Origin: Pseudonocardia kunmingensis
GTDB taxonomy: Bacteria; Actinomycetota; Actinomycetes; Mycobacteriales; Pseudonocardiaceae
Direction: 5' to 3'
DNA: 64,000 nt
Assembly (NCBI RefSeq): GCF_006716445.1
Contig: NZ_VFPA01000005.1
Location: 1-64,000 of the forward strand
This document shows positions 43,751-50,354 of this stretch, in pieces. The first letter of the stretch is position 1; each line of letters starts with the position of its first letter. The position numbers and the translations under genes are program-made. The notes beneath the pieces were generated by a model that worked only from the letters and a program-made list of their open reading frames with translations, ran no database searches and was not told the origin of the DNA.

Positions 43751-44410
43751 GTGCAGCCCGTTCCCCCCGACCCGACCGTGGTGCACCCGATGCCCGAGCA
43801 GCCGCGAGTGGTGCTGCTGAAGCCGCTGGTCACCTCCCCGCTCATCGAGGTCGGGGAGTTCTCCTACTACGACGACCCGGACGACCCGACCGCCTTCGAG
43901 ACCCGCAACGTGCTGTACCACTACGGGCCCGAGAAGCTGGTCATCGGCAGGTTCTGCGCGCTCGGCGAGGGCGTGCGGTTCCTCATGAACGGCGCCAACC
44001 ACCGCATGGACGGTCCATCGACGTTCCCGTTCCCGATCATGGGCGGGTCCTGGGCCGGGCACGTCGACCTGATCACGGGCCTGCCCGGACGGGGGGACAC
44101 CGTGGTGGGCCACGACGTCTGGCTCGGATATCGGTCCACGGTGATGCCCGGCGTCCGGATCGGGCACGGGGCGATCGTCGCGTCCGGCGCCGTGGTCGTC
44201 GACGACGTCCCCGACTACGGCATCGTCGGCGGCAACCCCGCCCGGCTCATCCGCCGCCGCTACGACGACGCGGACGTCGACCGGCTCCTCGCGCTCGCCT
44301 GGTGGGACTGGCCGCTCCCGCACCTCACCGCGCACCTGCGCAAGATCATGTCCGGGAGCATCGACGACCTGGAGGCCGCGGCATCCGCGCTCCCGGAGCA
44401 GACCCCGTGA
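43751..44410 (+). CDS. Xenobiotic acetyltransferase (CatB/Vat hexapeptide family)
   Basis: 219 residues in the left-handed parallel beta-helix fold. EVGEFSYYDDPDDPTAFETR, LVIGRFCALGEGVRFLMNGA followed by NHRMDGPSTFPF (the catalytic His of the XAT group lies in GANHR), VVGHDVWLGYRSTVMPGVRI, GAIVASGAVVVDDVPDYGIV and GGNPARLIRRR all match streptogramin A (Vat) and chloramphenicol (CatB) acetyltransferases. The start at the GTG 43751 (GGAG upstream) is preferred on family length. Substrate is not proven. The divergent TetR gene and the antibiotic-esterase remnant downstream support a detoxifying role. Confidence 0.88.
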   Translation: MQPVPPDPTVVHPMPEQPRVVLLKPLVTSPLIEVGEFSYYDDPDDPTAFETRNVLYHYGPEKLVIGRFCALGEGVRFLMNGANHRMDGPSTFPFPIMGGSWAGHVDLITGLPGRGDTVVGHDVWLGYRSTVMPGVRIGHGAIVASGAVVVDDVPDYGIVGGNPARLIRRRYDDADVDRLLALAWWDWPLPHLTAHLRKIMSGSIDDLEAAASALPEQTP

Positions 44411-44661
44411 CCGAGACGCGCAAGGCTCCTCCACGGACCCGTTCGTCGCTTGGCTCCGCGCCAACGGCCTCCCGCTCATCCATCTCGACCCGGCAGCGCC
44501 CCTCGACGACCTGGAGCCGCTCGCGACACGATCGGCCACGCGCGGGTCGCCGCGATCGGCGAGCACTCCCACTTCATCGCGGAGTTCGCACTCCTGCGCG
44601 ACGCGTTCGACGGCGTCCTCGACAGGGCACCTCCACCATCGCCGACGGCCTCACGATCTGA
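44407..44661 (+). pseudogene. Erythromycin esterase-type gene, truncated and frameshifted
   Basis: It starts at a GTG overlapping the acetyltransferase stop (GTGA). Three frames together give TDPFVAWLRANGLPLIHLDP, AAPLDDLEPLA, then DTIGHARVAAIGEHSHFIAE and FALLRDAFDG, the N-terminal part of erythromycin esterase-family hydrolases with the first metal/active-site Glu-His (GEHSHF). Indels are needed near 44434 and 44520. The remaining ~320 residues are missing, the frame ending just before the convergent WYL gene. This was the second gene of a two-gene antibiotic-inactivation operon. Confidence 0.72.
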
Positions 44662-44673
44662 GGGTCCCTGCCG

Positions 44674-45666
44674 CTACCCGCCGGATTCCGGGCCCGCGCC
44701 GCGCGGATGGCGCCGGGCCGAGCGCGTGAGCCGGTCGGCGAGCGCCACGATCAGGTCGCGGAGCTCGTCCGGTCGTTCGACGACGAAGGGCAGGTCGAGC
44801 GCCGCGAGCACGCCGGGCAGCCAGTCGAGCCGTTCCACCCGCAGCTCGACGCGAGCCCAGTGTCCGGTGTCCGGCTCCGCCACGACCGCGATGCCGGCGG
44901 GGAGCCGGGTGCGGATCTGCTCGGTGGTTCCCTGGACCCGCAGGGTCACCTCGTGCCGGTACGGGGCGGCGAGCCCCGTCAGGACCCGCTCCGCCGGGTC
45001 GAGCCCGTCGGGCGGCGCGAACGAGCCGGGCAGGGTCCTCGCGCCGGCGATGCGGTCCAGCCGGATCGTCCGGTCCTCGCCGATCGCGGGATCGGCACCG
45101 GTCACGTACCACCGGCCCGAGTGGGCGACGAGCCCGTACGGGTGCAGCGTGCGTTCGCTGCGCCGGCCGTCGGCGGCGGTGTAGCGGATCGACACCGGCC
45201 GGTGGTGCCGCACGGCGTCGGCGATCGCGAGCAGGACCGCGGTCTCCGGCGCAGTCGCTTCACCGGCCGCAGCGGTGAAGGCGAGGGAGTCGAGCACGGC
45301 GTCGAGCCGGTGGCCGAGCCGCTCGGGCAGCACCCGCCGGATCTTGGCCGCTGCCGTCTCGCTCGCCGTGCCCGTGGTCGTCATCAAGCCGGCTCGGCGC
45401 CCTGCGACCAGCCCGAGCAGCACGGCGAGCGCCTCGTCGTCGCTCAGCATGAGCGGAGGCAGGCGGTAACCGGAGGCGAGCCGGTAGCCGCCGTAGCGGC
45501 CGCGCACCGACTCCACGGGCACGTCGAGGTCGAGGAGGTGGCCGACGTAGCGCCGCACCGTGCGTTCGTCCACGTCGAGCCGGTCGGCGAGTTCGGCCAC
45601 GGTCCGGGTGCCCCCCGACTGCAGGAGCTCCAGCAGGGTGAGCACGCGGGCAACGGGACGGGGCAC
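44674..45666 (-). CDS. YafY-type WYL-domain transcriptional regulator
   Basis: 330 residues from VPRPVARVLTLLELLQSGGT. The N-terminal winged helix is TVAELADRLDVDERTVRRYV, the middle GRYGGYRLASGYRLPPLMLS is typical, and the WYL domain spans ~145-220 (HHRPVSIRYTAADGRRSERT, LHPYGLVAHSGRWYVTGADP). A C-terminal WCX extension follows. GGGAG lies eight bases before the GTG at 45666. WYL regulators respond to nucleotides or nucleic acids. The divergent VOC gene and the inverted repeat between them suggest local control. A TTG at 45684 would overlap the inverted repeat and is less likely. Confidence 0.87.
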   Translation of the reverse strand: MPRPVARVLTLLELLQSGGTRTVAELADRLDVDERTVRRYVGHLLDLDVPVESVRGRYGGYRLASGYRLPPLMLSDDEALAVLLGLVAGRRAGLMTTTGTASETAAAKIRRVLPERLGHRLDAVLDSLAFTAAAGEATAPETAVLLAIADAVRHHRPVSIRYTAADGRRSERTLHPYGLVAHSGRWYVTGADPAIGEDRTIRLDRIAGARTLPGSFAPPDGLDPAERVLTGLAAPYRHEVTLRVQGTTEQIRTRLPAGIAVVAEPDTGHWARVELRVERLDWLPGVLAALDLPFVVERPDELRDLIVALADRLTRSARRHPRGAGPESGG

Positions 45667-45683
45667 ATGTCCAGTCTCCCGCA

Positions 45684-45708
45684 ATACCGGGCGGGTTCTA
45701 CCCGGTAT
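45684..45708. promoter_or_regulatory. 8-bp inverted repeat between divergent WYL and VOC genes
   Basis: ATACCGGG-N9-CCCGGTAT, a perfect repeat with a centre-to-centre distance of about 17 bp, fitting a dimeric winged-helix protein. It lies 18 bp before the WYL start and 45 bp before the VOC start. Probable operator of the WYL regulator. Confidence 0.6.
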
Positions 45709-45752
45709 CAGTCCTAACGTGGCGTCAGCAGCACCGACGACCAGGAGAACCC

Positions 45753-46151
45753 GTGAACTTCGTGTCGATCCGCATCATCACCGGCGACGTCGCCCGCCTC
45801 GTCGACTTCTACGAGCGCGCAACCGCCGTGCGGGCGAGCTGGGCCACCGAGGACTTCGCCGAGCTCAGGACCGCCTCGGCCACCCTCGCGATCGCAGGCA
45901 CCCGCACCGTCGCGCTGTTCGCGCCGGGCTCCGCCCACCCGGCGGACAACCGCAGCGTCATCATCGAGTTCCTCGTCGACGACGTCGACGGCGTGCACGA
46001 GAACCTGACCGGCTCCGGGGTGGACCTCGTCTGCGAGCCCACCACGATGCCCTGGGGCAACCGCGCGCTCCTGTGCCGCGACCCCGACGGCAACCTCGCC
46101 AACTTCTTCACCCCGGTCACCCCGGCCGCCATCGCGAAGTTCGCCCGCTGA
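45753..46151 (+). CDS. VOC-family (glyoxalase/bleomycin-resistance fold) protein
   Basis: 132 residues in the vicinal-oxygen-chelate fold. MNFVSIRIITGDVARLVDFY is the first beta-alpha unit, VIIEFLVDDVDGVHENLTGS carries a metal-site Glu candidate and the end RALLCRDPDGNLANFFTPV the second. Members include drug-binding proteins, dioxygenases and lyases. The motif here does not choose between them. AGGAG is six bases upstream of the GTG. Divergent from the WYL regulator. Confidence 0.87.
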   Translation: MNFVSIRIITGDVARLVDFYERATAVRASWATEDFAELRTASATLAIAGTRTVALFAPGSAHPADNRSVIIEFLVDDVDGVHENLTGSGVDLVCEPTTMPWGNRALLCRDPDGNLANFFTPVTPAAIAKFAR

Positions 46152-46159
46152 CGGGCCCT

Positions 46160-46530
46160 CACCGCCCGGTCGGCACGCTGGGGGACGGGGGGCTGCTTGC
46201 GCCACCTCGTGTCGCCCGCTCGACTGCTGGTGCACTCGAGCGCGGCCCGCGCCTGGTGGTGCCGGTCGGAGAGCCGGTACACACCGGAATGGTCGAAGGA
46301 GTCGGAGTCGAGGTAGTCGTCGAAGCTCGCGTTGGAGATCTCGAGGTTGCCCACGACGGAGCGGAGCGCGTCCGGCACCGCCACCCGGAACTTCCGGCCG
46401 GGCTCCTCATCGACCTCGACCAGCAACGGCGAACGCCCGACGGAGGAGGACGTGCGGTCGTCGGCGACGACGAGCACCGGATAGACGCTGCCGCCGGGAA
46501 CCAGCGCGTTCGGGCTCGACGGCCGGTCAC
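46160..46530 (-). pseudogene. Coding-like remnant downstream of the SWIM gene
   Basis: Within a 375-bp stretch with no intact gene, one reverse frame reads convincingly like protein: NALVPGGSVYPVLVVADDRT, GRSPLLVEVDEEPGRKFRVA and VPDALRSVVGNLEISNASFD, then YLDSDSFDHSGVYRLSDR. It has no start codon in that frame. A GTG at 46530 overlapping the SWIM stop would serve if one base were added near 46505. The C-terminal end is unclear because the frame runs on into the VOC gene on the other strand. I do not recognise the family. Confidence 0.4.
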
Positions 46531-47297
46531 CCCGGCCCGAGCAGCTCCCGGGCCCGGGCGGCGGCGTGCGCGACCAGGCCGGCGAGGGCGTCCGGCGGCA
46601 GGTCCGGGGCCGCGGGGAACACCGGGACGGCGGCCCTACCCGGTGGGCCGAGGGGGCCGGGCAGCGCACCGGCGACGGACGCGTGCGCCGCTGCCGCGGG
46701 CACCGGCCGGTCCACGTCCCGGACAGCGGGCGCCTCCGGTGCGCTCGGCCCGGTCTCCAGGAGCTCCAGCAGCTCCTCGGCGCCGCGCCCCCGCAGCAGG
46801 AGCAGCACGAACGGGTCGTCGTCGAGCAGCCACGCCGCCTGGTAGCACAGGGCCGCCGCGTGCTGGCAGGGGTCGCCGATGTCCGGGCAGTCGCACTCGG
46901 ACTCGAGGTCGCCGATCGTGGGCAGCAGCGCGACGTCGGCGGCGTCGGCCGAGCGCACGAGCGAGCGCGGCACCTCCCGGTCGAGCAGGGCGGCGAGGTG
47001 GCCCGCCTCGGCGCGGACCTGGTCGGCGAACCGGTCCCACTCCGCCCCGGTCAGCTCGGCGAGGTGCACGACGACGTCGTAGCTGCCGTCCGGGTCGTCA
47101 ACGGTGGCGGCGATCCGCCCGGGCGACACGGTGATCGGCCCGATCCGGCCGCTGCCTGCGAAGCGGCGGCCCCGACGCAGCAGGGTGGCGTCGAGCGCGG
47201 CGTCCTCCATGGCCGCGACGAACGCCTGCGCCCACCACGAGCGACCCCGGCGGCCCGGCCGCGGCGGGAACGCGGGGAACCCCCGCGCCGCGGTCAC
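46527..47297 (-). CDS. SWIM zinc-finger protein
   Basis: 256 residues from a GTG that overlaps the SNF2 gene stop. The SWIM motif (CxCx(n)CxH) is CDCPDIGDPCQHAAALCYQA at about residues 125-145. Upstream are WAQAFVAAMEDAALDATLLR and GPITVSPGRIAATVDD, usual in SWIM partners of SNF2 ATPases. SWIM domains bind DNA or protein. The actinobacterial gene is almost always beside a Swi2/Snf2 helicase as here. Together they probably remodel protein-DNA or RNA-polymerase complexes. The C-terminal ~80 residues are Pro/Ala-rich. Confidence 0.87.
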   Translation of the reverse strand: MTAARGFPAFPPRPGRRGRSWWAQAFVAAMEDAALDATLLRRGRRFAGSGRIGPITVSPGRIAATVDDPDGSYDVVVHLAELTGAEWDRFADQVRAEAGHLAALLDREVPRSLVRSADAADVALLPTIGDLESECDCPDIGDPCQHAAALCYQAAWLLDDDPFVLLLLRGRGAEELLELLETGPSAPEAPAVRDVDRPVPAAAAHASVAGALPGPLGPPGRAAVPVFPAAPDLPPDALAGLVAHAAARARELLGPG

Positions 47298-50236
47298 CCC
47301 TTCTCCCGCAGCGCGACCAGGTCGGCCAGCTCGGCGTCGGTAAGCTCGGTGAACGCCGACTCGCCGCCGGCGAGCACGGCGTCGGCCAGCGCCCGCTTGG
47401 ACTCCAGCAACCTGGCGATGCGGTCCTCCACGGTGCCCTCGCTGATGAGCCGGTGCACCTGCACCGGGCGGGTCTGGCCGATCCGGTAGGCCCGGTCGGT
47501 GGCCTGCTCCTCGACGGCCGGGTTCCACCAGCGGTCGAAGTGCACGACGTGGTCGGCGCGGGTGAGGTTCAGCCCGGTGCCCGCGGCGCGCAGCGACAGC
47601 AGGAACACCGGCACGTCGCCGCGCTGGAACCGCTCCACCATCGCCTCCCGTTCGGGCACGGGCACGCCGCCGTGCAGGAACGCCACCGGCGTGCCGCGGG
47701 CCCGCAGGTGCCGCTCGAGCAGCCGTCCCATCGCCACGTACTGCGTGAACACCAGCGCGGCGCCGTCCTCGGCGAGGATGGTGTCGAGCAGCTCGTCGAG
47801 CAGCTCCAGCTTCCCCGAACGCCCGGCGAGCACCGGGTCGGGCTCCTTCGCGTACAGCGCGGGGTGGTCGCAGATCTGCTTGAGCGCGGTGAGCAGCGCG
47901 AGCACCAGTCCGCGGCGGGACATCCCGTCCGCGGCGGCGATGCGGGCCATCGTCTCGGCGACCGTGGCCTCGTACAGGCCGGCCTGCTCCCGGGTGAGGC
48001 CGACGGCGCGGTCGGTCTCGGTCTTGCGGGGCAGTTCGGGGGCGATGCCCGGGTCGGACTTGCGCCGCCGCAGCAGGAACGGCGCGAGCAGCCGCGCGAA
48101 CCGCTCGGCCAGGCCCGGGTCGCGGCCGTCGGCGATCGGGTCGGCCCACCGGGCCCGGAACCGTTCGAGGCTGCCCAGCAGTCCGGGGGTGGTCCAGTCG
48201 AGGATCGACCACAGCTCGACCAGGTCGTTCTCCACCGGCGTACCGGTGAGCGCCACCCGCGCCGCGGACGGGACGCGGCGCAGCGCGAGCGCCGTGCCCG
48301 ACGCCGGGTTCTTCACGTGCTGCGCCTCGTCGGCGACCACCAGGCCCCACGCGTGTGCCGCGAGCACGGTGACGTCCAGGCGCATCGTCGCGTAGGTGGT
48401 GAGGACGAACCCGTCGTGGGCCGGTAGCGCCCTGCCGGCACCGTGGTAGCGGTCCACCGGCACCCCGGGCGCGAACCGCGTGATCTCCCGCTCCCAGTTG
48501 CCCAGCAGCGACGCCGGGCAGACGACGAGCGTCGGGCCGGCGGTGTTCTCCCCGGCGAGCCCCCGCCTTGCTCCGCTGCGGCGGTTGCTCCCCGGAAGTG
48601 CGTGTGGGAGCGCGTGGCGGCGCAGGTGCAACGCGATCACCGTGATGGTCTTGCCCAGGCCCATGTCGTCGGCCAGGCACGCGCCGAGCCCGAGCGAGGT
48701 CATCCGGTCCAGCCAGCCCAGTCCGCGCAGCTGGTAGTCGCGCAGGACGGCGGCCAGCCCGTCCGGGGCCGCGACCGGGACGGGCGGCGCCGCGATCCGC
48801 TCCCGCAGCTCCTGCAGCCAGCCCGTGGTGACGACCGGGACCGGCGTGCCGCCGTCGTCGACCTGGCCGGTGAGCGCCGCACCCAGCGCCGCGATCCGGC
48901 TGACGGGGCCGAGGGTGCCCCGCCGGGCCCGTTCCCGGCTCGCCGGGTCGACGAGCACCCACTCGTCGCGCAACCGCACGACCGGGCGGTGGCTCGCGGC
49001 GAGCTCGGCCATCTCCTCGGCCGACAGCGGGTCGCCGCGCAGGGCGAGCTCCCAGTCCAGGTGCAGTGGCTCCCCGCCTGCCCCGAACGCCTCCGGGCCC
49101 GCGGCCGGCCCGGATCCCCGCCCCGCCACGGCGCGCGCCGAGACCTGCGGGCGCAGGTCGCGCGGCCAGTGCACCGCCACACCCGCCCCGGCGAGCCGGG
49201 CAGCGCCGTCGCCGAGCAGGTCGGCCACGTCGGCGTCGGTGAGGTCCAGCTCGTCGGGGACTGCCTGGCCGAGCAGCTGCTGCAGCGGGTCCCAGAACCG
49301 CGCGGCGCGCCGCACCGCGACCAGCGCGTCGATGCGCCCGCGCGGCCCGAACCCGACCGCCGCGCCGCTCCACACGCCCGCGAGATCAGCCACCCTGGTC
49401 GGGTCGTCGAGCGCGTGCAGTTGGACGACGGCGCGGAACCGCGTGGCGTCGCCGTCCGCCTCGATCCGCAGCGACAGGAGCACCCCGGCGTCGACGCCTG
49501 CCGCGACCTCGTCGGCCCAGTCCCGCAGCTGCGGCACGGCCTGCGGGGCGCGCGAGGCGAACGGGGTGTCGTCCGCGTCGGGCGTTCGCGGCAGCACGTC
49601 GGCCACCGCGTCGAGGAACGCCCGGACCAGCGGTGTCGCGGCCGGCAGTGCGGGCGGCGCGGAACCCGGCACCGGGACGGCCCGCGCGGTGGGCGGCAGC
49701 GCCGCGGCGAGGGTGTGCAGGCGATCGGCGTCGGCGGCGTCGAGCGGGCCGACCCGCCAGGCGTCCCAGCCGTCGCAGGAGACGCCGGGCAGCAGCCTGC
49801 CCCTGGCGACGAGGTGCACCGCGAACCGGGCCGCAGCCGCCCAGAACGCGAGGGCATCCCCACCCGCGCCACCCGCGCCGACCGTGCCATCGCCTGCCCG
49901 TTCGCGACATTCACCCTGCCCGAACGGGAGACTCGCCGCAGAGTCGGCGAGTCTCCCGTCCTGACCGGCCGAAGTACGCGTTCCGGCAGGGTCCGGCGCG
50001 TTGCCGATCCGGAGCAGCGCCGGGAGCGCCTCGTCGAGCGCCACCCACCGGGCCTGCACCGTCACCGTCGTGTCCCCGGGTGGCGGTGCGACGTCGGCGG
50101 TGCCGGGCGTGCCGAGGCCGAGCAGCAGGTCGCCGGTGAGCAGCAGCCGTCCGGCCCGGGGCGGGTCGGACGGGGCGAAGACGGCCAGCGGGGCGCCGGT
50201 CGCCGCGGGTGTCGGGGCGGGCTGGGTCGCGGTCAT
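47294..50236 (-). CDS. SNF2/RapA-type DEAD-like helicase
   Basis: 980 residues from MTATQPAPTPAATG. The C-terminal ~500 residues are the Swi2/Snf2 ATPase: motif I ADDMGLGKTITVIALHL, Ia TLVVCPASLLGNW, II VVADEAQHVKN, III ALTGTPVENDL, then QYVAMGRLLERHLRARG and motifs V/VI LLSLRAAGTGLNLTRADHVV and DRAYRIGQTRPVQ. The N-terminal half is the SNF2_N-like region of bacterial HepA homologues. Residues ~92-133 are an insertion rich in Gly/Arg encoded partly by a perfect DNA hairpin (49924-49959). The region near NRRSGARRGLAGENTAG is a second loop. Acts on DNA-bound protein with its SWIM partner. Confidence 0.92.
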   Translation of the reverse strand: MTATQPAPTPAATGAPLAVFAPSDPPRAGRLLLTGDLLLGLGTPGTADVAPPPGDTTVTVQARWVALDEALPALLRIGNAPDPAGTRTSAGQDGRLADSAASLPFGQGECRERAGDGTVGAGGAGGDALAFWAAAARFAVHLVARGRLLPGVSCDGWDAWRVGPLDAADADRLHTLAAALPPTARAVPVPGSAPPALPAATPLVRAFLDAVADVLPRTPDADDTPFASRAPQAVPQLRDWADEVAAGVDAGVLLSLRIEADGDATRFRAVVQLHALDDPTRVADLAGVWSGAAVGFGPRGRIDALVAVRRAARFWDPLQQLLGQAVPDELDLTDADVADLLGDGAARLAGAGVAVHWPRDLRPQVSARAVAGRGSGPAAGPEAFGAGGEPLHLDWELALRGDPLSAEEMAELAASHRPVVRLRDEWVLVDPASRERARRGTLGPVSRIAALGAALTGQVDDGGTPVPVVTTGWLQELRERIAAPPVPVAAPDGLAAVLRDYQLRGLGWLDRMTSLGLGACLADDMGLGKTITVIALHLRRHALPHALPGSNRRSGARRGLAGENTAGPTLVVCPASLLGNWEREITRFAPGVPVDRYHGAGRALPAHDGFVLTTYATMRLDVTVLAAHAWGLVVADEAQHVKNPASGTALALRRVPSAARVALTGTPVENDLVELWSILDWTTPGLLGSLERFRARWADPIADGRDPGLAERFARLLAPFLLRRRKSDPGIAPELPRKTETDRAVGLTREQAGLYEATVAETMARIAAADGMSRRGLVLALLTALKQICDHPALYAKEPDPVLAGRSGKLELLDELLDTILAEDGAALVFTQYVAMGRLLERHLRARGTPVAFLHGGVPVPEREAMVERFQRGDVPVFLLSLRAAGTGLNLTRADHVVHFDRWWNPAVEEQATDRAYRIGQTRPVQVHRLISEGTVEDRIARLLESKRALADAVLAGGESAFTELTDAELADLVALREKG
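49924..49959. repeat. Perfect 15-bp hairpin element inside the SNF2 coding sequence
   Basis: ACGGGAGACTCGCCG and its exact complement flank the 6-base CAGAGT. It is read in frame as part of a polar insertion of about 40 residues (GRLADSAASLPF). Long perfect stems otherwise occur in this window only between genes. Confidence 0.8.
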
Positions 50237-50295
50237 CGAACTCCCGAAGGGTGGTGAGAGGGGCATTCCGCCGAGGCGCGGCGGTCAAGATCTCG

Positions 50296-50343
50296 AGTAT
50301 CGGTTGCCCATTGCTGTCGCGACGACCATGGGCAACCGATACT
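50296..50343. terminator. Perfect 16-bp hairpin between the UvrA-like and SNF2 genes
   Basis: AGTATCGGTTGCCCAT pairs with ATGGGCAACCGATACT around a 16-base loop holding a GTCGCGAC palindrome. It begins 60 bases upstream of the SNF2 start and ends 11 bases beyond the UvrA-like stop, so it most likely ends the UvrA-like transcript and shields the SNF2 promoter. Confidence 0.75.
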
Positions 50344-50354
50344 GCGGATCATGC

